Origin: an uncultured bacterium
Lineage (GTDB): Bacteria; Planctomycetota; UBA1135; GCA-002686595
Direction: 5' to 3'
Length of the DNA: 64,000 nt
NCBI GenBank assembly: GCA_938075305.1
Contig: CALJGV010000005.1
Location: 103,390 to 167,389, forward strand
Shown here: positions 43,321 to 53,496 of the stretch, piece by piece
Position numbering within the stretch: the stretch's first letter is position 1
How the letters are laid out: every line of letters begins with the position of its first letter
Made by a program: the position numbers and the translations under genes
Notes under the pieces: model-generated
What the model was told of the DNA's origin: nothing
Databases searched by the model: none
The model's input: only the letters and a program-made list of their open reading frames with translations

Positions 43321-44193
43321 ATGTCCGCCCCCCCCAACCCCGTCCGCCTGCAGCTCGGCCACGCCGTCCTGATGGTCTCCGCCCTCGCCGCCGTGTCCGT
43401 CGCTTGGACCCGGCGAGCCCAGGACGTCCCGGACTGGACGGCCGTCTCCGCCGCGGCCTTCCCCGAGCGAGCTGCGGAGCTCGTGGGCGCAGGTTTGGAC
43501 GACGCGGCCTGCGACGAGCTCGCGGCCATCATGAACGGCGACGACCACGAGACCGCCACCCGCGCGGCCGTTCTGCTCGGCGCAGTGCTCGAGCGCGAGC
43601 GGAACACGGCGCGCGCCCCACGAATCGCCGCCCTCTTGCTCGCCCGACTCGAGCGACGCGAGGCCGTCGAGGTCCGAGGGCACCTCGGCGCGGACGTGGT
43701 CGCCGCCAGGTCCTTGGATTCAAGGGCCTTCATGGATGGGGTCGCCGAGCGCCTGCTGGAGCTCGCCTGCGGCGACGCTCCCCACCCGGTGCTCGCCGTT
43801 CGAACGGAATGCGCGGCGGTCGTCCTCGAGGCGAATGTCGGCTTCGTCGACGTCGACGTCTCCGCCACAAACGCCCTCGCACCGATCGATGTCCGCAGCG
43901 AAGAGCTCAACCGCCGAGCCGCGGCTTTCCTCCTGAGTGTCCTACGCGCCGAGACCCCGGACGAAACGAAGAGCCCCAGGACCTGGAAGCGCATCACGAC
44001 CCTGGCGTGGGTCAAGACCCGCGCCGCCATGGCGCTGAACCGGGCCGCGGTTCAACCCAAATGGAAGACCAACGGCGGCGCAGTCTCTTTGGAGGTCGCC
44101 ACAGACGCCCCTGTGGCCTTTCGGCCCGACGGTTCGTGGGCGCACCAGATGGCCGCGGCGGACCGCCTGGAAGCGATCCTGCTCGACGACTGA
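43321..44193 (+). CDS. helical exported or membrane-anchored protein of unknown function
   Basis: 290 residues. One N-terminal hydrophobic segment (about 11-30) is followed by an Ala/Leu/Glu-rich helical region that reads as irregular HEAT-like pairs (DACDELAAIMNGDDHETATRA). No family or active site is recognised. It lies 11 nt after the SGNH hydrolase and is convergent with asnS. Confidence 0.65.
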   Translation: MSAPPNPVRLQLGHAVLMVSALAAVSVAWTRRAQDVPDWTAVSAAAFPERAAELVGAGLDDAACDELAAIMNGDDHETATRAAVLLGAVLERERNTARAPRIAALLLARLERREAVEVRGHLGADVVAARSLDSRAFMDGVAERLLELACGDAPHPVLAVRTECAAVVLEANVGFVDVDVSATNALAPIDVRSEELNRRAAAFLLSVLRAETPDETKSPRTWKRITTLAWVKTRAAMALNRAAVQPKWKTNGGAVSLEVATDAPVAFRPDGSWAHQMAAADRLEAILLDD

Positions 44194-44205
44194 AGCGTCG
44201 CGGGC

Positions 44206-45519
<1,314 letters not shown>

Positions 45520-45578
45520 GGGCTTGTGGTGTCGCGTTGGGCGAGGAGGAGAGTCGAGGGTCGGTGAATCCGGAGGGG

Positions 45579-46355
45579 TCAGGGGAACATCCCGTGACCG
45601 CCTTGGAGATGAACTTCGGAGGGAGCGCCGGCCTTGAAGTGAACCTTGCCCTTGTGTGTCGCGCCCTCACGGCGCGCCTCCACCACCACCTCGCCGCCGG
45701 CAAGCAGTTCGGGCGTGACCTCTGAAGCGGGGGTGACCACCTTCACGTCGGAGTAGCCCAGGCCGTGCAGGAACTCGCGCGCCGCGTCCAGCGGCCCAAG
45801 CGTTTCGACCTCGCGGCCGGCGGCGCCGGCACCGCTCGCCGCCACGGCGGCGAGGGCCTCATGGAGGCGATCCGCCGCTGCCTGGGCGCTGGCGGCCTGG
45901 GAGTCCTGCAGGTCGGCGAGCGCGGCGAGGATCCGGTCCGTGTCCTTGGACGGCCCCGACCCGGCCTGCGCCTCGGTGGCCCGCGCAAGGGACTGCAGCG
46001 CCTCCGCGACGGCGCTCGGCTCGCCCGACGCCGCCGCGCCGGCTCCGCCCGCCTCTCGGACCGCCTCCCGGAGCTGCTTGAGCTCGGCGCCCATGGACGC
46101 CTCCAGGTTGCGAAGTCGCGCGAGCGCCATGAACGCCGCGGCGGTGATGGGCACCAGCAGGAACACCCCCAGGGAGGCGACCAGGATGTCGAAGGAGGTG
46201 TCGGGCGCGGCCTTGAGCTCGGGGAAGGGCAGCGGCGCGTCCACGAAAGGGGACCCCTGGTCCGGCCCCTGAGCGGCGTGGAGGACGGTGGCCAGCGCTC
46301 CGACCGCGAGGGCCAGCGCCAGCTGGAGGCGTAAGAAGTGGAGCATGGAGGGCAT
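45579..46355 (-). CDS. membrane protein with coiled coil, unknown function
   Basis: 258 residues. An N-terminal hydrophobic signal or helix (about 5-26), a second helix (about 54-77), a Leu/Glu/Ala coiled coil (about 80-190) and a C-terminal domain of about 70 residues (LGYSDVKVVTPASEVTPELL, GKVHFKAG). I recognise no family. It precedes asnS on the same strand by 59 nt. Its start may be ATG 46355 or 46346; neither has a Shine-Dalgarno sequence. Confidence 0.65.
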   Translation of the reverse strand: MPSMLHFLRLQLALALAVGALATVLHAAQGPDQGSPFVDAPLPFPELKAAPDTSFDILVASLGVFLLVPITAAAFMALARLRNLEASMGAELKQLREAVREAGGAGAAASGEPSAVAEALQSLARATEAQAGSGPSKDTDRILAALADLQDSQAASAQAAADRLHEALAAVAASGAGAAGREVETLGPLDAAREFLHGLGYSDVKVVTPASEVTPELLAGGEVVVEARREGATHKGKVHFKAGAPSEVHLQGGHGMFP

Positions 46356-46436
46356 GGGGCGCTGCTGTTAGGCCGAACCATACCAGAGCCGCCCGGGAAC
46401 TCCTCGGCGCGGATCCCAGAGCCACCCGCCTGGTCG

Positions 46437-46466
46437 TTGGCCCCGCCCGGCGGCGCTCCCTAGGAT
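46437..46466 (+). promoter_or_regulatory. promoter of the NhaC-type antiporter, predicted leaderless
   Basis: TTGGCC (46437-46442), an 18-bp spacer and TAGGAT (46461-46466) lie 6 nt before the ATG at 46473. Confidence 0.5.
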
Positions 46467-46472
46467 GCGGTC

Positions 46473-48644
46473 ATGATTCGGGCTGCATCCCTCCTCGTCT
46501 TCGCCGCCCTCGCGGCGTTCCTCCTCACCGCTGACGGGGCGAGCCCCACCCTCCTGGGCGCCAAGCAGGCTGGTGACTTCCTGATGCTGGAGGCGGAGGG
46601 CCCCGACGGCCAACCCAGGGCCCTGTGGCAAGACGTCCTGGAGAGTTCCGCGGTGGTGGAGGTCGAGGACGAGGGTGGGGCCCGGCGCCAGCAGCTACTC
46701 CTGGGAGGGACCCTCCTCCTCTCGGAGAGCCTCCGGGAGGGTGAGGGCTTCGACTTCAACTGGCACCGCGTCGCCGGCAGCTCCATCGTCCGGCGCCTCC
46801 GATCCATCGCGGCGGACGAGGGCCTCGAGATCGAGATCCCCGCCTTCAAGAAGCCCTCGCCGGACGGGGTGAACTTCGAGTTCACCATCCGCGACGGCTC
46901 CGGGAGCCTCGAGGCCAACATCGGCGGCGAGCCGCTGGCTTCCCGGGAGGGACCCCGCCTCCAGATCACCCAGCGCTCACTCCTCCCGCCGTTGGTGGCC
47001 ATCTTCCTCGCCATCCTGTTCCGGCGCCCTGTCCTCGCCCTGCTCATGGGCGTGGTCGCGGGCGCGTTCCTGGTTCGGAGCGCCTCGGGCGCTGGCGTGG
47101 CAGCCGCTGCCGGGGGAGCCCTGGTGGACACGGTCTCCGTCTACCTCAAGGGGCAGCTCCAGGATCACGCCCGCACCGAGATCATCCTCTTCGTGGTCTT
47201 CATGCTCGCCATGGTCGGCGTGATCACCCGCGCTGGCGGGATCCGCGGCGTCATGAATCAGATCGCGGGCCTCGCGCGTGATGCCCGCAAGACCCAGGTG
47301 GCCACCTGGCTGATGGGCCTCGCCATCTTCTTCGACGACTACGCCAACACCATCCTCGTCGGCTCGACCATGCGGCCGCTGTCCGACCGCTTCAAGGTCG
47401 CCCGTGAGAAGCTCGCCTACATCGTCGACAGCACGGCGGCGCCGGTGGCGGGCGTGTCGATCCTCTCCACCTGGATCGCATTCGAGGTCAGCACCTTCAG
47501 CGCCCAGCTGCCCGACGCCGGCCTCGCGCCGGCCGACGGCTACGCCGTGTTCCTGCAAACCCTGCCGTTCCGCTTCTACTGCTGGTTCACGCTGATCTTC
47601 GTCGGGCTGAACGTGTTCACGGGTCGCGACTTCGGCCCCATGCTGACCGCAGAGCGGCGGGCGCGAGCGGGCAAGGTGCTCCGGGACGGCGCGACGCCGC
47701 TGGTGGGCAAGGCCGCCACGGAGCTCGAGGCCGCGGAGGGAACCGTGGCGAGAGCCTCCACGGCCCTGGTGCCCCTGGGCCTCTTCCTCCTGACCGTGCT
47801 CGGCATGATCGTCTGGGTCGGCGCCCTTGACATCGGCCTCATCGAGCGGGCCTCGGGCTTCCCCTTCGTCGCCGCCGGCGGCGGATACGAGGGCGGGTGG
47901 CTCGAAGCCGCCACGGGGATCCTGTACGCGGGGAGCGGCAACCGCCCCCTGATGATCGGCGCCATCGTCGGCTTCGTGTCAGCGAGCCTGATCGCCATGA
48001 CCCGCGGGCTCCAGCCGGTGGAGATCCTCCGGGCGGCGGCCAACAGCATCCGGGCGATGTTCATCGCCGTGGTCATCCTCTACCTCGCATGGATGGTGGG
48101 CCAGACATGCGACGACCTGGGCACCGCGGACTACCTGTCCGCGACGATCTCGGAGGCCATCCCGTACATGGTGCTGCCCCTCATCCTGTTCCTCCTGGCG
48201 GGCCTGATCGCGTTTTCCACGGGCAGCTCGTGGAGCACGATGACCATCCTCCTGCCCCTCGTCGTCGGCCTCAGCTACGACATCGGCTTCGCCAGCGTCC
48301 CCGCCGACGGGGACCCGCGCGCATTCGGCCTGACGCTGATGGTCATCTGCATCGGCGCCGTCCTCGAGGGGGCGATCTTCGGCGACCACTGCTCCCCCAT
48401 CTCGGACACCACCGTGATGTCGTCCATCGCCTGCGCCTCCGACCACATCGACCACGTCCGAACCCAGGCCCCCTACGCCATCGTCACGATGCTCGTGGCC
48501 CTCGGAATCGGCTACTTCCCCGTCACCTTCCTGGGCGCCTCCCCGCTGCTCTCGCTCCTGCTGGGCGCCGCCATCCTCGCGTTGATCCTGTTCCTCAAGG
48601 GCGAGCGCGTGGAGGCTCAGCCTGACGGGAGCTCCGCGACGTGA
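46473..48644 (+). CDS. NhaC-family Na+/H+ antiporter with extracytoplasmic N-terminal domain
   Basis: 723 residues. A signal-like segment (about 1-21) is followed by an extracytoplasmic beta-rich domain (about 25-165). About eleven membrane helices then follow. NhaC-type markers are FFDDYANTILVGSTM, AYIVDSTAAPVAGVSILSTW and GDHCSPISDTTVMSS. It would exchange Na+ or another cation for protons; related carriers move organic substrates. The N-terminal domain is an addition relative to classic NhaC of about 460 residues. Its stop overlaps the GTG of the LPG-synthase-like gene. Confidence 0.88.
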   Translation: MIRAASLLVFAALAAFLLTADGASPTLLGAKQAGDFLMLEAEGPDGQPRALWQDVLESSAVVEVEDEGGARRQQLLLGGTLLLSESLREGEGFDFNWHRVAGSSIVRRLRSIAADEGLEIEIPAFKKPSPDGVNFEFTIRDGSGSLEANIGGEPLASREGPRLQITQRSLLPPLVAIFLAILFRRPVLALLMGVVAGAFLVRSASGAGVAAAAGGALVDTVSVYLKGQLQDHARTEIILFVVFMLAMVGVITRAGGIRGVMNQIAGLARDARKTQVATWLMGLAIFFDDYANTILVGSTMRPLSDRFKVAREKLAYIVDSTAAPVAGVSILSTWIAFEVSTFSAQLPDAGLAPADGYAVFLQTLPFRFYCWFTLIFVGLNVFTGRDFGPMLTAERRARAGKVLRDGATPLVGKAATELEAAEGTVARASTALVPLGLFLLTVLGMIVWVGALDIGLIERASGFPFVAAGGGYEGGWLEAATGILYAGSGNRPLMIGAIVGFVSASLIAMTRGLQPVEILRAAANSIRAMFIAVVILYLAWMVGQTCDDLGTADYLSATISEAIPYMVLPLILFLLAGLIAFSTGSSWSTMTILLPLVVGLSYDIGFASVPADGDPRAFGLTLMVICIGAVLEGAIFGDHCSPISDTTVMSSIACASDHIDHVRTQAPYAIVTMLVALGIGYFPVTFLGASPLLSLLLGAAILALILFLKGERVEAQPDGSSAT

Positions 48645-49657
48645 CCGATCCGAAGCAGCAGCCGGAGCGAGGGGGCTCGCCGCCGCTGGGTCGCCGCCTC
48701 CTCCTGGGGGTGGTCCTCGGCCTCGCCGTCTACGCGGGCCTCGCCCTGTGGGCCGACCTCGACGGCCTCGGCGAGGCCCTGCGCTCGATCCCGTGGTGGG
48801 CGCCGGTCGTCGCCTGCGGGCTCTCGCTCCTGAACTACCTCGTCCGGTTCCCGCGCTGGCAGCGCTACCTCGCGCTCACGGGGAGCGAGGTCCGGGGGTG
48901 GACCTCCCTCAGGATCTACCTGGCCGGCCTCTCCCTGACCGTGTCCCCAGGCAAGGTCGGTGAGGCCATGAAGTCATGGCTCCTACGCGCCGAGGATGGC
49001 ACCCCCATCGCCCGCAGCGCGCCCATCGTCCTCGCCGAGCGATTGACGGACCTGCTTGGCTTCCTCGTCCTCATCGCCGTCACCTCGACGGCAGCGGACC
49101 ACGCCTGGATCAGCGGCGCCGCCCTGGCGCTCACCGCCACGCTGCTCCTGCTCGTGGGCTCCCGCAGCGTCGCCCGCCTCGCCACGGGGGCCGTGGGACG
49201 CCTCCCGCTGGTCGGCGCCATGGCGGGGAGGCTGGATGAGAGCCTCGAGGCCTCGCGGCGCCTCCTCTCCCCGCGAGAGCTCCCGGTCGCGACCCTCCTC
49301 GCCACCCTCGGGTGGTTCCTCGAGTGCGTGGCCTGCTGGATCATCGCGCGCTCGGTCCTCCCCGCGGGCATCGGCCCCGTGGAGGGGCTCGCCCTCGCCG
49401 ACGTCACCTACGCCTTCGCCCTCTCCGCCGTGGCCGGCGCCGTGGTGGTCATCGCCCCGGGTGGACTCGGCGTGACCGAGGGGCTCCTGACCGGCCTGCT
49501 GGAGTCGGGGTACCGGGCGGCCCACGTCGCCGCACTGCCCGTCCGCGGCACCGCCCTCTCGGTCACCCTGGTGACGAGGCTCTGCACCCTCTGGTTCGCG
49601 ATGGTCGTGGGCCTTGTGGCGCTGCGCTGGCACCGCGCCGCGTCACGCTCAGCCTGA
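48641..49657 (+). CDS. lysylphosphatidylglycerol-synthase-like membrane protein (UPF0104)
   Basis: 338 residues from a GTG that overlaps the NhaC stop (GTGA). About eight membrane helices. Signature stretches are RFPRWQRYLALTG, LSPGKVGEAMKSWLL (here TVSPGKVGEAMKSW) and APIVLAERLTDLLGFL. It resembles the flippase half of MprF and AglD-type proteins, without the transferase domain, so it probably flips or handles lipids. It ends in a 9-nt overlap with the convergent BatA/vWA gene. Confidence 0.85.
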   Translation: MTDPKQQPERGGSPPLGRRLLLGVVLGLAVYAGLALWADLDGLGEALRSIPWWAPVVACGLSLLNYLVRFPRWQRYLALTGSEVRGWTSLRIYLAGLSLTVSPGKVGEAMKSWLLRAEDGTPIARSAPIVLAERLTDLLGFLVLIAVTSTAADHAWISGAALALTATLLLLVGSRSVARLATGAVGRLPLVGAMAGRLDESLEASRRLLSPRELPVATLLATLGWFLECVACWIIARSVLPAGIGPVEGLALADVTYAFALSAVAGAVVVIAPGGLGVTEGLLTGLLESGYRAAHVAALPVRGTALSVTLVTRLCTLWFAMVVGLVALRWHRAASRSA

Positions 49658-50992
49658 CCCGCGAAGCCTGAGGGCGAAGGCCAGCAGCGCGGCTGCGGCA
49701 GCGCCGGCCGCGAGGAGGAGCTCCGCCCTCCGGCCCCTCGCAGCGCGCGCTGCTCGCCGGGAGAGCACCTCGGGGTCGAGGGTCCCCTCCAACGCGGGCT
49801 CGAGCGAACTCGAGGCCCCGGCGGCCCGGCGCTCCTCCATGGAGATCACCTCGGCAGGGGGCACGAGGTGGTCGTCCAGGAGGCGCGCCCACGAGACCGC
49901 GAACGCCTCCATGGTGGCGGCTGCGGGGCGCACCACGGCGAACCCCACCTCGACCTCCCCCGGCCTGGCCCGGACGAGGCACTCGCCCCCGCCCCCCACC
50001 AGCCACGGGTACCAGCCCCCACGAGCGCCGAGGGGCAGGGGGCCGATGTCTTCGAACGAGGCCGACCAGCCATCCCGGCCTGCGGAGACCCCGCCGGTCG
50101 GCCGCGAGCCAGGGTCCGCTACGTCGCCGGGTCCACGGACCCTCAGCCCCGCTCCCTCTTCAGCCTCGGTCCACCGGAAGCCTCGCTCCTCTGCCCAGAG
50201 GCGGACGAGGGATCCGATGGACTCGGGCAGCCCGCCGCCCACCTGGACCAGGAGCGGCGGCTCCGCCGTGTCCTGCGGCACCAGTGGGCCATCTGTTCCA
50301 TCCCAGAGGAGGAGCCCGCCCGGACCCGCGGACACCGGACCGGGGATCATGGCCCCCCCCGAGGCGAAGAGGCCGACCGCGCTCCCCTCAAGCGCGCCAG
50401 CGAGCTCGGCCGAGTCCGTCACGAAGACCGCGCCCGGCGCCGCCCATCGCCCCCATTGCGGCGGAGCCATCGCAAGGGAGGGTGGGCGGGACAGGGCCGC
50501 CGGGATCCCCTCGCCCGCATCCGACGTCACGTCCAGGCCGCCCGGCTCCAGCGCGCGCCACCGGATCACGACGCGCTGGCTCCCCGCGTCCAGGGTCTCG
50601 AGCCAGCCAGCCGTCGCGGCGAGCGCACGGTCCACCCGTCGCTCCCCCTCCGGAGCATCGGGATCCATGGGCAGGAACATCGAGGGGCTGCGATCCACAT
50701 AGACCGTGAGCAGGAACACCGCCTCCTCCTCGGCCGAAGGGCGCGGCCGCGCGGAGGCGAGGATCCCGAGCAGGAGCGCCACCACCGCCCAGAACCGCGC
50801 GCCCGGGAGGTGCCACCGACGCCGTGAGGCCTCGGCCTCACCTCCCTCACTGAAGAAGCGCGCCGTTCCCAGGAGCACCGACCGCGGTCGCCGCCGCATG
50901 AACGAGAGCAGGAGGACCCCCATCGGAAGGACCAGCCCCACCAGCGCCAGCGGCACGGTCAATCCCCAGCCCATGATCGCGAACGGCATCAT
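49649..50992 (-). CDS. BatA/von Willebrand A-domain membrane protein
   Basis: 447 residues. Two N-terminal membrane helices in the BatA arrangement (about 8-30 and 63-80), then a vWA-like domain with a MIDAS-type DRSPS (DxSxS) in VYVDRSPSMFLPMD, and a C-terminal helix (about 420-442). The remaining length is beta-rich. BatA/BatB proteins work with DUF58 proteins and MoxR ATPases in aerotolerance and envelope biogenesis; no MoxR gene is in the window. Its ATG overlaps the DUF58 gene stop (ATGA). Confidence 0.77.
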   Translation of the reverse strand: MMPFAIMGWGLTVPLALVGLVLPMGVLLLSFMRRRPRSVLLGTARFFSEGGEAEASRRRWHLPGARFWAVVALLLGILASARPRPSAEEEAVFLLTVYVDRSPSMFLPMDPDAPEGERRVDRALAATAGWLETLDAGSQRVVIRWRALEPGGLDVTSDAGEGIPAALSRPPSLAMAPPQWGRWAAPGAVFVTDSAELAGALEGSAVGLFASGGAMIPGPVSAGPGGLLLWDGTDGPLVPQDTAEPPLLVQVGGGLPESIGSLVRLWAEERGFRWTEAEEGAGLRVRGPGDVADPGSRPTGGVSAGRDGWSASFEDIGPLPLGARGGWYPWLVGGGGECLVRARPGEVEVGFAVVRPAAATMEAFAVSWARLLDDHLVPPAEVISMEERRAAGASSSLEPALEGTLDPEVLSRRAARAARGRRAELLLAAGAAAAALLAFALRLRGSG

Positions 50993-51909
50993 CGCAGCAG
51001 GTCCGGAAGGAATCTCTCGAAGGCGTCCGCGGAGGACCAGGCGCGGTGGCTGATCCCGTGGGCCGCCGCGAGGTCAGACCAGCGAGCGATGAACGCGTCC
51101 AGTGACTGCTCGTAGAGTTCGAGGCCGCGACGCGCGTCGGCGCCCACCCTGCCGCGGACGGCTGACTCGGGGTCCACGAACTCAGCGGCGCCAGGGTCCG
51201 CTTGGTTCCCCAGGGTCGGGTCCCACTCCTCGGGGGCCAGGACCTGGCCGAGGTGCATTCGCCGTCGGCCCCCGAGCAACCGGAACACATCCGCGGGGTC
51301 CACATCGAGGAAGTCCCCGAGGAGGATCAGCCGTCCACACTCCCGCGCGCTCGCGCGGTGCCGGTGGTGCGACACGAGCTCCTCCAGTCCTCCCTGTCCT
51401 CCGGCCCGCACTGACCCGAGGGCGGCCAGCGCCCGACCGAGATCCGCGGTGCGGGTCAGTTGTACGGGGTGCCCCTGATCGCCGCCTCCACCGAGCACCA
51501 GCGTGATCCGCGCCCCGAGTCGCAGCCCGACGGCGATGGAGGCCGCCGCCGCCTCCGCGGCGGACTGGAGCTTGCCCGGCGCTCCGACACCCATGGATGC
51601 GCTGGCGTCCACGGCGATCCACCAGTCCTCACGGGCCTCCGAGCGATGGACCCTCACGTAGGGCCGATCCAGTCGAGCCAGGAGGTCCCAATCGAAGCGC
51701 CTGAGGTCCTCGCCGGGCCGGTAAGGCCGATACCCCACGAACTCCTGCCCGTCGCCCTCGAGGGTCCTCCGGCGGCCGACCTCCTCCCGCTCCCTCGCGG
51801 CGGCCAGCTGGGTCGCAAAGGCCCCGATCCGCGCGAGGAAGTCCCCTCGGAACTCGACCCCGGGGGAAGGGAGCGAGGGGAGCCCTCCGGTGCTTCGGAC
51901 GCCGACCAT
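50989..51909 (-). CDS. DUF58-domain protein
   Basis: 306 residues. The DUF58 signature YRPYRPGEDLRRFDWDLLAR is near residue 60, followed by a vWA-like core with VDASASMGVG (DxSxS). It is soluble and lies upstream of the BatA/vWA gene in the same operon. DUF58 proteins are usually encoded with a MoxR AAA+ ATPase, and this one is not near one. Function is not established. Confidence 0.85.
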   Translation of the reverse strand: MVGVRSTGGLPSLPSPGVEFRGDFLARIGAFATQLAAAREREEVGRRRTLEGDGQEFVGYRPYRPGEDLRRFDWDLLARLDRPYVRVHRSEAREDWWIAVDASASMGVGAPGKLQSAAEAAAASIAVGLRLGARITLVLGGGGDQGHPVQLTRTADLGRALAALGSVRAGGQGGLEELVSHHRHRASARECGRLILLGDFLDVDPADVFRLLGGRRRMHLGQVLAPEEWDPTLGNQADPGAAEFVDPESAVRGRVGADARRGLELYEQSLDAFIARWSDLAAAHGISHRAWSSADAFERFLPDLLR

Positions 51910-51928
51910 CGCGTTGAGCGAACCCGGC

Positions 51929-53371
51929 TCAGACCTTGCGAATGGCCAGGATCGTGATGTCGTCCTCGCGGGCGTTTCCGGAGAAATCTAGCGCAGCCGC
52001 CGCCAGCGCCTCCACGAGCTCGCGGGAGCTCGCGCCCTTGAAGCCCTGATCGGACAGGACCGCGCGAACGCCATGCTCATCGAAGAGACGATCCGGGAGA
52101 TCGGGGTGCCTGGCCTCCACCAGGCCATCGGTGAAGGCGAGCAGGATGTCCCCCTTCTCCATCGTGAGCGGCTTCCCAACCCGGTACTCCAGGTCATCCA
52201 TCAGCCCGAGCGCCGGGCCATCCGCCCCAACGGACTCGATCGTCTGGGACGCCGCGCGCCAGACGAGTGGAGGGGTGTGCCCGGCATTCAGCATCTGTAG
52301 CTCGGAGCCTTCTCCGAGCGCAGCCACGAACAGGGTCAGAAACATCCCATCGTCCATCCGCTCAGACAGGTCGCTGTTCAGCATCGTCACCACCGAACCC
52401 GGATCCCCGAGGACCCTGGCGTAGCTGCGGAGACTCGCCTGCGCGGTCGCGGTGATGAGCGCTGGCCCCACCCCGTGCCCCGTGACATCACCAACCACCG
52501 CCGCAACACCGCCATCACGGGTCTTGACGAAGTCATAGAAGTCTCCAGAAGCGTGCTCCGCGCTGCGATACCAGCCGAAGAGCTCGAACCCCGCCTGCTC
52601 GGGCGGGGACTTGGGCATGAGCCCCGCCTGAATCTCCGCGGCGATCTCGAGTGACCGTTCGAGGCGGGCTCGCTCGATGGAGTGCAAGTTGAGCTGAGCG
52701 TTCTCGAGCGCGATCGCAATGTGCTGGGCGAGCGCGTGAAAGAGCGCGAGGTCTTCGTGCTTGAAGTCCCGGGTCGCGGCGCGGGAGTCGACATAGAGCG
52801 CCCCCCTCGGCAGCGCACTGCCACCAGCCCCGGGTGAGGGGGACCCCGGAGCCTCCTCGTTCACGCGTGAGGTGAGCGGCACGCACATGACCGCGCGGAG
52901 CTTCAGGTCAAAGACCGAGTTCCCAAGGTCGAGCTCCTCCGAGTCCTTCTGGACGCTCGTCCGGATGGGCTCCTGGCTCTCGACGACGCGCTTGACCACT
53001 GAGGTGGAATACTGCGAGTCCCTCCCGATGGAGTCAGCCTCGCCGCTGGGGCGAAGGGAGCGAGCCACCCGGACCACCTGCTTGCCGCTCTTGGCGTCAA
53101 TGAGGACGAGGAACCCACGCTCGGCTCCCGTGGCCTCCACCGAACTATCGACCACGTAGTCCAGGAGCGTCTCGAGGTCTCTCGACGCGGAGACCCTGGC
53201 GATGGCGTCCAGCAGGACGCCGAGCGAGCGGGTGTCCTCCCGTGTGTCCCCGCTCAGAATGGCCGAGGCGTCGGCCGCCGAGTCTGACTCCACGGCGACC
53301 TCGGGCTCCCGTCCGGCGGAGGCCCCATCCGTGCCGGCAGGGCGCGCCGGCCGCTTGTTCCAGAAGGACAT
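51929..53371 (-). CDS. GAF-SpoIIE (PP2C) serine phosphatase, RsbU-like
   Basis: 480 residues. A GAF domain (about 55-225; LLDYVVDSSVEATGAERGFL) is followed by a SpoIIE/RsbU-type PP2C phosphatase (about 270-480). Metal-binding motifs are ASGDFYDF, GDVTGHGVGPALI, FTDGLVEARH and REDDITILAI. It would dephosphorylate a STAS-domain antagonist. The STAS protein encoded divergently 125 nt away is the natural partner. A TAAGAT hexamer lies 6 nt before the ATG. Confidence 0.9.
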   Translation of the reverse strand: MSFWNKRPARPAGTDGASAGREPEVAVESDSAADASAILSGDTREDTRSLGVLLDAIARVSASRDLETLLDYVVDSSVEATGAERGFLVLIDAKSGKQVVRVARSLRPSGEADSIGRDSQYSTSVVKRVVESQEPIRTSVQKDSEELDLGNSVFDLKLRAVMCVPLTSRVNEEAPGSPSPGAGGSALPRGALYVDSRAATRDFKHEDLALFHALAQHIAIALENAQLNLHSIERARLERSLEIAAEIQAGLMPKSPPEQAGFELFGWYRSAEHASGDFYDFVKTRDGGVAAVVGDVTGHGVGPALITATAQASLRSYARVLGDPGSVVTMLNSDLSERMDDGMFLTLFVAALGEGSELQMLNAGHTPPLVWRAASQTIESVGADGPALGLMDDLEYRVGKPLTMEKGDILLAFTDGLVEARHPDLPDRLFDEHGVRAVLSDQGFKGASSRELVEALAAAALDFSGNAREDDITILAIRKV

Positions 53372-53377
53372 GGCAGG

Positions 53378-53383
53378 ATCTTA
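53378..53383 (-). promoter_or_regulatory. -10 element of the SpoIIE phosphatase gene, predicted leaderless
   Basis: TAAGAT on the minus strand is 6 nt from the ATG at 53371. No convincing -35. An inverted repeat GGACGGA/TCCGTCC (53413-53419, 53434-53440) in the same divergent region could be an operator. Confidence 0.45.
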
Positions 53384-53496
53384 GCCGGGCATCCATCGGA
53401 ATGACTTGCGGCGGACGGAATCCGAACGGACACTCCGTCCTCTTCCGGCGACCGAACCGGCTGGATCAAGGCCTCCCCTTAACCCCTCTTTAGCCA

